Below are positions 16,099 through 24,694 of a DNA stretch of 64,000 nucleotides, one piece after another. The notes under the pieces were generated by a model that saw nothing but the letters and a program-made list of their open reading frames with translations, was not told the origin of the DNA and searched no databases. Where the stretch lies: assembly GCA_013823325.1 (NCBI GenBank), contig PNLY01000007.1:48227-112226 (forward strand), given 5' to 3'. Source of the stretch: Methylobacterium sp. (GTDB lineage: Bacteria > Pseudomonadota > Alphaproteobacteria > Rhizobiales > Beijerinckiaceae). Within the stretch, counting starts at the first letter, position 1, and the number at the start of each line of letters is the position of its first letter. The position numbers and the translations under genes were made by a program.

Positions 16099-16965
16099 TC
16101 AGCGCGATCGCGAGCGAGGATCCGAGGCATCGCGCAGGGCATCGCCGAGCAGGTTCAGCGCCAGCACCGTGACGAGGATGGCGAGGCTCGGGAAGACCGC
16201 GAGCCACCAGGCGTCGAGAATGTTCTCAAACCCCTCGCGGATCATGGCGCCCCAGGTCGGCGCCGGCGGCGGCACGCCGAGGCCGATGAAGCTGAGCGAG
16301 GCCTCGGTGCGGATCGCCGAGGCCAGCCAGAGGGAGCTCATCACCACCACGTCCGAGATCATGTTCGGCAGGATATGCCGCGTCATGATCCGGAAGGGAC
16401 CGCAGCCATAGGAGCGGCTGGCCTCGACGAAATCGCGTTGGCGCAGCGTGATCGTCGGCGCGCGGGCGACGCGGGCGAAGGGCGCGACCTCGGTCACCGC
16501 GATCGCGATGATCAGGTTCTCCAGGCTGGCGCCCAGCATCGCGGCGATCATCAGGCCAAGCAGCAGTGTCGGGAAGGCGAGCAGCACGTCGAGCACGCCC
16601 ATGACGAGCTGGTCGAAGACGCCGCCGATATAGCCGGCGAGCACGCCGATCGCGGTGCCGACCAGCATCGCGATCAGGATCGCGACGAAGCCGACGAAGA
16701 GTGAGATGCGTGCGCCGTAGATCAGGCGCGAGAGCACGTCGCGGCCATAGGAATCGGTGCCGAGCCAGAACTCGGCCGAGGGCGGCTCGAGCCGTGCGAC
16801 GATGTTCTGCTCGAGCGGGTCATAGGGCGCGAGCCAGGGCGCGAACAGCGCGATGCTGACGATCAGCGCGAGCAGGACGAGCCCGACCCAGGCGAGCCGG
16901 TTCTGCGTGAAGGCGAGCCAGAGCCCGCCGGGCTGGATCGCGACGGGGGCGTCGGCCGTGCTCAT
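16099..16965 (-). CDS. ABC transporter permease, dipeptide/oligopeptide type (DppC-like)
   Basis: Inner-membrane permease of the DppC/OppC group, 288 aa with six predicted helices. The N-terminal helix is followed by LAPYDPLEQN and FWLGTDSYGRDVLSRLIYGARISL, hallmarks of the DppC subgroup. The EAA loop reads EASRSYGCGPFRIMTRHILPNM. Its start overlaps the DppB-like stop as ATGA. It is the last recognisable gene of the dehydrogenase/ABC operon; no ABC ATPase gene follows. 15916-16098 downstream is non-coding as far as I can tell. Confidence 0.93.
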   Translation of the reverse strand: MSTADAPVAIQPGGLWLAFTQNRLAWVGLVLLALIVSIALFAPWLAPYDPLEQNIVARLEPPSAEFWLGTDSYGRDVLSRLIYGARISLFVGFVAILIAMLVGTAIGVLAGYIGGVFDQLVMGVLDVLLAFPTLLLGLMIAAMLGASLENLIIAIAVTEVAPFARVARAPTITLRQRDFVEASRSYGCGPFRIMTRHILPNMISDVVVMSSLWLASAIRTEASLSFIGLGVPPPAPTWGAMIREGFENILDAWWLAVFPSLAILVTVLALNLLGDALRDASDPRSRSR

Positions 16966-17906
16966 GAGTATTTCACCCTGGGGTCGACGAGGCCGTAGGC
17001 AAGGTCCGTCAGCGTGTTCACGACGATCACGCAGATCGCGAAGATGATCATCAGCCCCTGCAGCAGGGTGTAGTCGCGGGCGTTGAGCGCGCCGATGATC
17101 AGCTTGCCGAGGCCGGGACGGTTGAAGATGATCTCGGTCAGCACGGAATTGCCGATCAGCGTGCCGAAATAGAGCCCGACCACGGTGATGATCGGGATCA
17201 GCCCGTTGCGCAGGGCATGGGTCACGACGAGCTGGGTCGGGCCGACGCCCTTGGCGCGGGCGGTGCGGATATAGTCCTCGGTCAGCACGCCGAGCATCGC
17301 GGCGCGGGTCACCCGCATCACATAGGCGGTCATGATAATGCCGAGGTTGAGGGCGGGCAGGGCCAGCGCCCGCATCCGCTCACTGATGCTGCCGGAGCCG
17401 CTGGTGTTGCCGAGCACCGGGAACCAGCTCAGCTGGATCGCGAAGACGATCAGCATCAGGATGCCGGAGACGAAGGCCGGAAAGGACAGGCCGACCAGCG
17501 AGACGACGCGCGAGACATAGTCGACCCAGCCATTGCGGGCGAGCGCGGCGGCGACGCCGAGCGGCAGGCCGAAGAGCAGACCGATCGTGATGGCGGCGAC
17601 GGTGAGCTCGATCGTCGAGGGCAGGACGAGCAGCACCTCGCGGATGACGCTGCGCCCGCTCGACAGTGACTCGCCGAAATCGCCGGTGAGGATCTTGCCG
17701 AGGAAGGCGAGATACTGGACGTGGACCGGCTGGTCGAGGCCAAGCTTTTCCCTGAGCGCGGCGAGCGAGGCGGCGCTGGCCTGATCGCCGAGGATAACCG
17801 AGGCGGCATCGCCCGGCACGAGACGGACCAGCACGAAGATCGCGGTCAGCATCACGAACAAAGTGGGAATGGCGAGCAGAATGCGCCGGACCAGATAGCC
17901 GATCAT
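16962..17906 (-). CDS. ABC transporter permease, dipeptide/oligopeptide type (DppB-like)
   Basis: Permease of the DppB group, 314 aa, beginning MIGYLVRRILLAIPTLFVM as usual for this family, followed by RLVPGDAASVILG. The EAA loop is DYIRTARAKGVGPTQLVVTHALRNG, and GLYFGTLIGNSVLTEIIFNRPGLG is a conserved membrane block. The start at 17906 overlaps the upstream oxidoreductase stop as ATGA. With the DppC-like partner it forms the membrane channel; the binding protein is probably the family-5 protein at 22999-24549. The ATPases needed for transport must come from elsewhere. Confidence 0.93.
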   Translation of the reverse strand: MIGYLVRRILLAIPTLFVMLTAIFVLVRLVPGDAASVILGDQASAASLAALREKLGLDQPVHVQYLAFLGKILTGDFGESLSSGRSVIREVLLVLPSTIELTVAAITIGLLFGLPLGVAAALARNGWVDYVSRVVSLVGLSFPAFVSGILMLIVFAIQLSWFPVLGNTSGSGSISERMRALALPALNLGIIMTAYVMRVTRAAMLGVLTEDYIRTARAKGVGPTQLVVTHALRNGLIPIITVVGLYFGTLIGNSVLTEIIFNRPGLGKLIIGALNARDYTLLQGLMIIFAICVIVVNTLTDLAYGLVDPRVKYS

Positions 17907-19036
17907 GCAACCGCTCTTTCCTGCATTAATCGCCCGGGAGCGAAGGCGGCGATCTCGCGGCGCGTCCGGCCCTCGGTGACGAGTTCGGCCAGGATGGAGC
18001 CGACCACCGGGACGAGCTGGAAGCCATGGCCGGAGAAGCCGAAGGCGTGGACGAGGCCGGGCGCATTCGGCGAGAGGCCGATGACCGGTATGTGGTCGCG
18101 GGTTTCCGCCTCGATGCCGGTCCAGCAGCGGGCGATGCGCACGCCCTGCACGGCCGGGAAGAGATCGCTGGCGGCGCGCGCACCCCTGGCCAGCTGGCGG
18201 AAGTCGACGCTGCTGCGCTCGTGGTCGAGATCGGCCGAGCCCTGCAGGCCGCCGCCGATCACCAACGTGCCCTGGGCCGCCTGCTTGAAGGAGAGGGCGC
18301 GGCCGACGACGCTGACGACGGGGTCGAGCATGGGCGCGAGCCGCTCGGTCACGATCATCATCGAGGCGCGCACGCCGAGCGGGATCGCATCGCCGAACAA
18401 AGCGGCGAGCCGGCCGGCCCAGGCGCCGGCGGCGTTGACGACGTAAGGCGCGCGAAAGCCTCTGGTACCGCAGATCAGCAACCAGTCGCCGCCGTGCCGG
18501 TCGACCGTCTCGACGCCGCAGCCCTCGGCGATAACGACGCCTTCGGCGTCGCAGGCGCGGCGGAAGGCGGCGATGGTGCGGTGCGGGTCGGCGGCGCCGT
18601 CGCGCCGCGCCACCAGCGCGCCGACGCAATGCGGGCTCAGCGCCGGCACGAGGCGGCGCAGCTCGGCGGCGTCGATCAATTCCTCATGGCTGTAGCCGAG
18701 GGCGCTTGTGCGCGCCTGCCGCTCGATCAGCGCCGGCATATGCTCTGCCTTTTCGGCGACGCGCAGCTGGCCATGGGCGTGAAAGCCGCAGCTGTCGCCG
18801 ACGATCGTCTCGATCCGGTGCCACATCGCCATGGCTTCGAGCGAGATCGGAATCTCGGCGATGTCGCGGCCAAGGGTGCGCACGCCCGCCGCCGTAGCAC
18901 CGGAGGCGTGGCGGCCGGTCCAGCGCCGCTCGACCAGCGCGACCTTGCGGCCGGCGCGGGCGAGGTGAAGTGCGGCGGACAGGCCGTGCAGACCGCCGCC
19001 GACCACGATGACGTCGAATGCGGCGGCCTCGCTCAT
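17903..19036 (-). CDS. FAD-dependent oxidoreductase subunit, HcnC/OoxB-like
   Basis: D-amino-acid-oxidase-fold flavoprotein, 377 aa. The FAD dinucleotide motif VIVVGGGLHGLSAALHLARAG is at residues 9-29, followed by LVERRWTGRHASGATAAG, and the C-terminal GFSGHGFQLVPVVG binds the flavin. With the two preceding genes it matches the architecture of HCN synthase (HcnC), opine oxidase (OoxB) and D-hydroxyproline dehydrogenase complexes, in which this subunit oxidises the C-N bond of an amino acid or opine. ATGA overlaps on both sides imply a complex made in fixed proportion. The substrate is unknown. Confidence 0.85.
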   Translation of the reverse strand: MSEAAAFDVIVVGGGLHGLSAALHLARAGRKVALVERRWTGRHASGATAAGVRTLGRDIAEIPISLEAMAMWHRIETIVGDSCGFHAHGQLRVAEKAEHMPALIERQARTSALGYSHEELIDAAELRRLVPALSPHCVGALVARRDGAADPHRTIAAFRRACDAEGVVIAEGCGVETVDRHGGDWLLICGTRGFRAPYVVNAAGAWAGRLAALFGDAIPLGVRASMMIVTERLAPMLDPVVSVVGRALSFKQAAQGTLVIGGGLQGSADLDHERSSVDFRQLARGARAASDLFPAVQGVRIARCWTGIEAETRDHIPVIGLSPNAPGLVHAFGFSGHGFQLVPVVGSILAELVTEGRTRREIAAFAPGRLMQERAVA

Positions 19037-20433
19037 GCCGCCGTTTCCTGCTCGTCGAGGCTGGCGAGCTCGCCCAGCGTCACCGGCTTCAGCGGCGGCC
19101 TGATCCGGTAGAAGCCGACCTCCTCGACCGGGCGGTTCTGCGCGGCAGCGATGATATGGGCCATGCTGTAACCGCATTGCCGGCCCTGGCAGGGACCCAT
19201 GCCGGCGCGGGTGAAGGCCTTGAGCTGGTTGGGACCGGGCCGGCCCTCGACCGCACGAGCGCGCAGTTCGCCGGCCGTGACCTCCTCGCAGCGGCAGACC
19301 AGCGTCTCGTCAGGCGGAGCATAAAGTTGCGGGCGCGGCGCATAGAGCGCATCGAGGAAGGGGCGCAGGGCGAGCGCGCTGGCAAGGGCGCTTCGCTCGG
19401 GCGCGGCGGCGGTTTCGGCAGTGGCTTCATCGAGCCGGCCAAGCTTCGCCGCGACCCGCAATGCCGCGAGCCGCCCACGCGGCTCGGCCGCCTCGGCCCC
19501 GCCGATGCCGGCACCGTCGCCGGCGACGAAGATATTGGCCTGCGAGCTCTCGCCCCAGGCGTCGAGCACCGGGACATAGCACTGCTGGCCGGCATGCCAG
19601 CGCACGGCGCAGCCGAGGGCGAGGGGCGCATGGATGTTCGGCACCACGCCCTCATGGACGAGCAGCACCTCGGCGGGAACCTCGGCCTCGCGGTCGTCTT
19701 CCGTGAGGTAGCGCAGACGCTGGAGGCGGCCCTCGCCTTCGGCGCGCAGCTCGGTGACATGGCGGATGATCGGGAAACCTGCACGACGCAAGGCCAGTGA
19801 CCAGGACAGGCCCTTGATTAGATCGCCGAGGCGGCTGAGCCCCTGCGGCAGATGGCGCAGCGCCGCTCCGAGGCGTCCGCGCGGCGTGGTGTCGAGGAAG
19901 CCGGCGATGCAGCCGCCCGCGGCCAGAAGCTGGGTCATGTAGAGCAGCGGCAGCGGCCCGCAGCCGGCGATCCAGACCGGCTTCTCCGGCACTGAGTCCG
20001 CGGTCTTGAGCAGGATTTGCGCCGCACCGACCGTCAGCACGCCTGGCAATGTCCAGCCCGGGAAGGGCATGGGCCGCTCCTGCGCACCGGTGGCAAGGAT
20101 AACCGCCTGCGCCGTCACGATGCGGGCCTTACCGCCTCGCGTGACGAAGGCACGGAAGCCGGGCTCGATCTGCCAGAGCTGGCTTTCCGGCTCGTAGAGG
20201 GCGCCGCAACTGCGGAAGGCTGCGGCGCGTTCGGCGCCGGAAAGGTAACTCTCGCCGAGCCGCTTGGCGCGCGGCGTCGCGGCGACGGTCTCGATGCCGC
20301 GCCAGATCTGGCCGCCGGGTGCCGGCTGGTCATCGACGACGCGGACGGAGAGGCCATGGCGGCGGGCGGTGACGGCGGCGGCCATGCCGGCCGGGCCGGC
20401 GCCGACGATCAGGAGATCGCTGTGCTCGCTCAT
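19033..20433 (-). CDS. FAD/NAD(P)-binding oxidoreductase subunit with Cys cluster, HcnB/OoxA-like
   Basis: A 466-aa subunit of the same complex. The Rossmann motif GAGPAG is at 11-16 and ATGAQERPMPFPGWTLPG at 115-131 is typical of OoxA/HcnB and sarcosine oxidase alpha chains. A second nucleotide site is seen near 155-160, followed by VAGDGAGIGGAEAA. The C-terminal BFD-like domain has C380, C382, C415 and C420 (CRC and PCQGRQC), suited to an Fe-S cluster. Start and stop overlap the neighbouring subunits by 4 nt. It probably passes electrons between the FAD oxidase subunit and an acceptor. Confidence 0.88.
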   Translation of the reverse strand: MSEHSDLLIVGAGPAGMAAAVTARRHGLSVRVVDDQPAPGGQIWRGIETVAATPRAKRLGESYLSGAERAAAFRSCGALYEPESQLWQIEPGFRAFVTRGGKARIVTAQAVILATGAQERPMPFPGWTLPGVLTVGAAQILLKTADSVPEKPVWIAGCGPLPLLYMTQLLAAGGCIAGFLDTTPRGRLGAALRHLPQGLSRLGDLIKGLSWSLALRRAGFPIIRHVTELRAEGEGRLQRLRYLTEDDREAEVPAEVLLVHEGVVPNIHAPLALGCAVRWHAGQQCYVPVLDAWGESSQANIFVAGDGAGIGGAEAAEPRGRLAALRVAAKLGRLDEATAETAAAPERSALASALALRPFLDALYAPRPQLYAPPDETLVCRCEEVTAGELRARAVEGRPGPNQLKAFTRAGMGPCQGRQCGYSMAHIIAAAQNRPVEEVGFYRIRPPLKPVTLGELASLDEQETAA

Positions 20434-20726
20434 GCCGACAGGCTCCGGCGGCCCTGTTGGCGGGCGATGCGCATGCCGTCGGCGACCGGGGTCAGGCAGC
20501 TCTGGACCGAGCCCTGATCGTCGATCTCGACCAGGCATTCGAAGCAGACGCCCATCATGCAATAGGGCGCGCGCCGGCTCTGCGAGACCGGCGTGGTCCG
20601 GCTCCAGCCTTCCTGCTGGCGCAGCAACACCGCGGCGACGCTCTCGCCCAGCTCGGCGGTGACGGGGCGCCCGTCGATGAAGATGGTGACCGCCTGCGGC
20701 CCCGGATCATGCAGCTTGCGGAACAT
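20430..20726 (-). CDS. Small (2Fe-2S) subunit, HcnA-like
   Basis: A 98-residue ferredoxin-fold protein. It opens with a beta-grasp-like stretch (VTIFIDGRPVTAELGESVAAVLL), then the cysteines C56, C61, C64 and C77 in YCMMGVCFECLV and QSCLTP, the spacing seen in HcnA and the N-terminal domain of sarcosine oxidase alpha. It is the gamma-type subunit of the HcnABC/OoxAB-like dehydrogenase. It overlaps the stop of the upstream FAD oxidase by 20 nt and the start of the HcnB-like gene by 4 nt. Confidence 0.88.
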   Translation of the reverse strand: MFRKLHDPGPQAVTIFIDGRPVTAELGESVAAVLLRQQEGWSRTTPVSQSRRAPYCMMGVCFECLVEIDDQGSVQSCLTPVADGMRIARQQGRRSLSA

Positions 20727-21825
20727 CGAATCGACTCTGGTGGAAGGGAGAAAAGCGCTCGGACAAACTGCCCGCGGCGATGGCCGAGGCGAGGTCCTCG
20801 GCGTGGAAGGCGGCGAGCGTCACGCCGGAATGGCAGAGCGCAACGAAGGCGCCGGGATGGCTCTGCGACTGCGCATAGATCGGGTAGCTGTCCGGCGTCA
20901 TGATGCGCAGGCCGGCCCATTGCCTGACGAGGCCGACCTGCGCGAGCGCAGGAACGATCTGCACCGTCTTGCGGCTGAGCCGCGCCGCTGCTTCGCCCGT
21001 AGTGGAGACGTCGAAGCCGGGGTCGTCCTTGGTCGCTCCGATCATCACCGTGCCTTCGCCGGTCTGGCGCAGGCCGCTCGCCGGCAGCGGCAGGAAGGGT
21101 TCGACCCGCTCGGTGACGAGGACCTGGCCGCGCTCGGGCCGCAAGGGGACGTCTAGCCCGACCTGACGCGCCAGCTCCGGCGAGCCGAGCCCGGCGGCGA
21201 TGACGATCCGCGGCGCTACAAGCATCTCGCCATCGAGCAAGAGCCTGAAGTCGTTGCCGGCGCGTTCGATCCGCTGCACTTGGGCGCGATGGCGCAGCGC
21301 GCCGCCATGGCGCAGGACGCCGGCATGCAGCGCAGCCAGCAGCCGCAGCGGATTGGCGTGCCCGTCGCGCCGGCCGAAGCTGGCGCCGGCGACATCAGGC
21401 CCGAGCGTCACCTTGGGGAGCAGCCGCTGCAGCGCCGGGCGGTCGAGCATCTCCCAATCCGGCTCGCCGTCGCCGCGCTGGTTATGGAGGCGCAGCAGGT
21501 CGAGCTTGCGCTTCTCATAGGCGTCTTCACCCAGGCAGAAGGCGAGGCCGCCAGTCTGCTCATAGGCGAGGTCGATCGCCGTCTCGGCTTCGAGCTGGTC
21601 GGTCAGGCCGCGCCAGAGCGCGATGCTGTCGCGGGTCAGGGCCTGATAGGCCGGCATCCCCAGGCCCTTGCCCTGGAGCCAGACCAGTCCGAAATTCGCC
21701 CGCGCCGCGCGGAAATCGCCGTCGTCCCCGTCGAGCAGCAGCACCTTCTCCTGCCTGCGGGCAAGGCCGTAGGCGATGGCAGCGCCGACCGTTCCCCCTC
21801 CAATGACGACGATGTCCGGCCGCAT
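20707..21825 (-). CDS. FAD-dependent amino-acid/amine oxidoreductase (DAO family)
   Basis: A second DAO-fold flavoprotein, 372 aa, with the FAD motif IVVIGGGTVGAAIAYGLARRQ at residues 5-25, an acidic LLLDGDDGD following strand 2, and the flavin-contact region GLRIMTPDSYPIY near the C-terminus. AAGGGGA precedes the start. It is the first gene of the dehydrogenase operon and is divergent from the LysR gene. It is a separate sequence from the HcnC-like subunit, so it probably catalyses another oxidation in the same pathway, for example of an amino acid released from an opine (inference). Confidence 0.85.
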   Translation of the reverse strand: MRPDIVVIGGGTVGAAIAYGLARRQEKVLLLDGDDGDFRAARANFGLVWLQGKGLGMPAYQALTRDSIALWRGLTDQLEAETAIDLAYEQTGGLAFCLGEDAYEKRKLDLLRLHNQRGDGEPDWEMLDRPALQRLLPKVTLGPDVAGASFGRRDGHANPLRLLAALHAGVLRHGGALRHRAQVQRIERAGNDFRLLLDGEMLVAPRIVIAAGLGSPELARQVGLDVPLRPERGQVLVTERVEPFLPLPASGLRQTGEGTVMIGATKDDPGFDVSTTGEAAARLSRKTVQIVPALAQVGLVRQWAGLRIMTPDSYPIYAQSQSHPGAFVALCHSGVTLAAFHAEDLASAIAAGSLSERFSPFHQSRFDVPQAA

Positions 21826-21842
21826 GAAATTCCCCTTCGCCC

Positions 21843-21877
21843 TTTGACGTTAGGGAGCGACATTGTATTTCGTCAAA
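21843..21877. promoter_or_regulatory. Inverted repeat in the oxidase/LysR divergent promoter
   Basis: TTTGACG (21843-21849) and CGTCAAA (21871-21877) are perfect 7-bp arms 21 nt apart in the 90-nt gap between the divergent starts. LysR regulators usually bind long-spaced dyads here, so this is a plausible binding site. The repeat is short enough that chance is not excluded. Confidence 0.4.
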
Positions 21878-21915
21878 GTCGTTTTTCTCTGCACTCTATT
21901 CCCTGAGGTTATGCC

Positions 21916-22839
21916 ATGGTGAGGCGGCTCAACCTGCGCCAGGTCGAGGCCTTCAAGGCCGTGATCGAATACGGCACCGTCAGCCGCGCGGCGGAGATGA
22001 TGAACGTCTCGCAGCCGGCGATGAGCAAGTTGATCGCCCATCTCGAGGAGGATACGGCCCTGCGCCTGTTCGACCGGGTCAAGGGCCGGCTGGTGGCGAC
22101 GCGGCGCGGCATGCGGCTCTATGAGGAGATCGACCGGATTTTTGCCGGCGTGCGCCAGGTCGAGAACGCGGTCGAGGCGATCCGGCGCGACGAGCAGAGC
22201 CGCCTGCTGATCGGCGTGATGCCGGCGCTCTCCGGCTCCTTCATCCAGGAGGCGACCTCGCGCTTCCTCGCGCGGCAGCCCGGCGTGTTCTGCTCGGTGC
22301 AGTCGCGCAGCTCGCAATGGATCTCTGACGCGCTGGTCACGCACAGGCTCGATGTCGGCCTGATTATCGCCCCGGTCGACAACCCTTATGTCGCGGCCGA
22401 GCCGATGATGGGCCATCCGGTGGTCTGCATCCTGCCGCTCGGCCATAAGCTGACGGAAAAGGAGGTGATCACGCCGCGCGACCTCGCCGGCGTGCCCTTC
22501 ATCTCCTTCGACCCGGAGAGTCACACCCATCGCAGCATCAGCCGGGTGCTGGAAGGCCATGGTGTCACGCCGGAGGTCGTCATGGTCGCGAACGTCTCGC
22601 CGACCCTCTGTGAGTTCGTTGCGGCCGGCGTCGGCGTCTCGCTGGTGCATCCGCTGATCGTCGGTGGCCTGCGCGACAAGATCGCGATCCGCCGCTTTGA
22701 GCCGGAATTCCAGCTCGACTTCCAGCTCTGCCGCAACCGCGACAGCCGCAATGCCAGGCTGGTCGCGGCCTTCCTCGAAAGCGCGCGCGAGGCGGCGGCG
22801 GAGATCTCGCGGACGATCCTGATGCCGAATCCAGCCTGA
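21916..22839 (+). CDS. LysR-family transcriptional regulator
   Basis: A 307-aa LysR-type regulator. The N-terminal helix-turn-helix is typical (LRQVEAFKAVIEYGTVSRAAEMMNVSQPAMSKLI, residues 7-40), followed by the linker helix and two periplasmic-binding-like effector subdomains (about 95-295). It is transcribed divergently from the oxidoreductase/ABC operon and faces the family-5 binding protein gene tail to tail. By family habit it activates the divergent operon in response to its substrate and represses itself. Confidence 0.93.
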   Translation: MVRRLNLRQVEAFKAVIEYGTVSRAAEMMNVSQPAMSKLIAHLEEDTALRLFDRVKGRLVATRRGMRLYEEIDRIFAGVRQVENAVEAIRRDEQSRLLIGVMPALSGSFIQEATSRFLARQPGVFCSVQSRSSQWISDALVTHRLDVGLIIAPVDNPYVAAEPMMGHPVVCILPLGHKLTEKEVITPRDLAGVPFISFDPESHTHRSISRVLEGHGVTPEVVMVANVSPTLCEFVAAGVGVSLVHPLIVGGLRDKIAIRRFEPEFQLDFQLCRNRDSRNARLVAAFLESAREAAAEISRTILMPNPA

Positions 22840-22873
22840 CCGTCGCGCTTGACCGCTATCCGATCAGGCCAAA

Positions 22874-22964
22874 CCGTCATTGCGAGCAAAGCGAAGCAAT
22901 CCAGGGGGGCGTGGAGTGCTGCCGCCCCTGGATTGCTTCGTCGCTTCGCTCCTCGCAATGACGG
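22874..22964. repeat. Intergenic palindromic repeat (CGTCATTGCGAG type)
   Basis: The two ends are long inverted copies: CCGTCATTGCGAG... with GCGAAGCAATCCAGG on the left and the reverse complement on the right, flanking a short GC-rich loop. A further partial half-copy (TTGCGAGCAAAGCAATCGAG) follows at 22967-22986. Elements of this type are scattered in alphaproteobacterial genomes. It lies between the convergent lysR and binding-protein genes and could fold as a strong hairpin that stops transcription. Confidence 0.75.
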
Positions 22965-22998
22965 CCTTGCGAGCAAAGCAATCGAGAATGCTCCAGCC

Positions 22999-24549
22999 TC
23001 ACCGCGCCTTCAGCGTGGTCTTCTCCGTGATCGGCGGGGCGAGGTTGAGCGCGCCCTTCAGCTCGTAGCCGAAGTCTAGCTTGTCGCTGCGGGCCCAGAC
23101 CTGGCGCAGCTCGAACAGGGGGATCGCGCAGACATCGTCCATGATTTTGCGCTGCGCTTCCTTCCACAGCGCCTTCTGCGCATCCGCGTTCGGCGCGACC
23201 CTGGCCTCCTCGATCTCCTTGTCGGCGATGGCGCAGTGCGAGAAGTTCGTCGCTGCGGTCGGGGTGCCCACCGTCGCGCGCGAGTGGAAGAACTCACTGA
23301 GATAGGTGTCGGCGATCGGGAAGCGCGCCGCGCCGTAGAAGACGAGCCCGCTCAGGTCCTTGCGGCTCTGGCTCTGATAGGTCGCGTGGTCGACGACCTG
23401 CATTTCCAGCTTGATCCCGGCCTTGGCCAGCTGCGCCTGAATGATCTCCATGAAGGGCTGCTGCGCCGAGATGTTGGAGACGATCGCCTTGATGGTGATG
23501 CCGTCCTTGTGGCCGGCCTCGGCCAGCAGGGCCTTGGCCTTGGCGAGGTCGAAGCCATAGCGGATGGAGCAGTCCTCGCCGAGATAGCCGGGAGGGACGA
23601 TCGAGCAGCCCTTGGGGCCGACATCCTTGCCGACGAAGCGCACGAGATCGTCGACATTGACGGCGGCGGCGATGGCGCGGCGCACGCGGATGTCGTCGAG
23701 CGGCGGCTGGCTGCGGTTGATGTGCAGCAGCCGGTATTCGCCGGGCTGGAAGATCTCGACATTGAAGCCGGGACGCTTGCGGGCGGAATCGACCCAGCGC
23801 TGCTCGCGCTTGGCGTAGAACAGGTCGAGCTCGCCGGAGGTGAAGGCGAGCTCGCGAGCGCTGTCGGAGGGGATGGCGCGCATCATGATCGTGTCGATCT
23901 TGGGCTTGCCGCGGAAATAATCGGGGTTGGCGGCGAGCTTCACATATTGCTGGGTCACCTGCTCGACGAAGGTGAAGGGCCCGGTGCCGACCGGCTGGGC
24001 GCCGTAGCGGTCGCCGAGCTCCTCGCCGGCCTTGCGGCTGACGATGTTGCCGCCATGGTAGTTGGAGACACGGCCGAGGAAATTGACGTCCGGGTATTTC
24101 AGGGTGACGCGGACGGTGAGGTCGTCGACCTTCTCGACCTTGTCGATCGCCGAGAAGTCCGAGGAGAAGGTCGAGCGCTTCGGATCGCCGGCGCGCTGCA
24201 GGGAATAGACGACGTCGTCGGCAGCGAGCGTGCCCCAGTCGCCATGGAATTTGACGCCCTTGCGCAAATGGAAGGTCCAAACCTTGCCGTCCGGCGAGGT
24301 TTCCCAGCGCTCGGCGAGATCGGGTTCCAGGTCTTTGGGATCGGCGCTGCCGGGCTTGAAGCGGACGAGCCCGTTGTAGAGCCAGCCGACCAGCGCCTTG
24401 TCGTCGGTCGCGCTTGCGCGATGGGCGTCGAGGGTCGAGACATTGCTGGCGCCGGAGCTGACCCTGAGGACCGTTTCCTCGGCTCGGGCCTGTCCCTGCA
24501 GGCCGGCAACCAGCATCAGGCCCGCAAGCCCGGCGGCATGCATCTTCAT
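22999..24549 (-). CDS. ABC transporter substrate-binding protein, family 5 (DppA-like)
   Basis: A 516-aa periplasmic binding protein with a signal peptide (MKMHAAGLAGLMLVAGLQGQARA-EE, cleavage near 23). SBP family-5 features are present: LEPDLAERWETSPDGKVWTFHLRKGVKFHGDWG, where peptide/opine/nickel binders share the pattern, and GTGPFTFVE. It lies upstream of the lysR/oxidoreductase block in the same orientation as the DppBC-like permeases, but the LysR gene intervenes on the other strand. It probably delivers the amine or opine-like substrate to those permeases (inference from context). Confidence 0.9.
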   Translation of the reverse strand: MKMHAAGLAGLMLVAGLQGQARAEETVLRVSSGASNVSTLDAHRASATDDKALVGWLYNGLVRFKPGSADPKDLEPDLAERWETSPDGKVWTFHLRKGVKFHGDWGTLAADDVVYSLQRAGDPKRSTFSSDFSAIDKVEKVDDLTVRVTLKYPDVNFLGRVSNYHGGNIVSRKAGEELGDRYGAQPVGTGPFTFVEQVTQQYVKLAANPDYFRGKPKIDTIMMRAIPSDSARELAFTSGELDLFYAKREQRWVDSARKRPGFNVEIFQPGEYRLLHINRSQPPLDDIRVRRAIAAAVNVDDLVRFVGKDVGPKGCSIVPPGYLGEDCSIRYGFDLAKAKALLAEAGHKDGITIKAIVSNISAQQPFMEIIQAQLAKAGIKLEMQVVDHATYQSQSRKDLSGLVFYGAARFPIADTYLSEFFHSRATVGTPTAATNFSHCAIADKEIEEARVAPNADAQKALWKEAQRKIMDDVCAIPLFELRQVWARSDKLDFGYELKGALNLAPPITEKTTLKAR

Positions 24550-24694
24550 CGCCTCATCCCCTCGTTGCTTGTTGGAGCGATAGTGGGGACGGTCAGCCCA
24601 GTCTGTCCAAGTCGAAATCGGGGATAGGGTATTCTTCGCGGTTATGACGAAGCCCGCGCTGGCTGCGTCATCGAGCGGCCGTGGGCAGGCTGGC

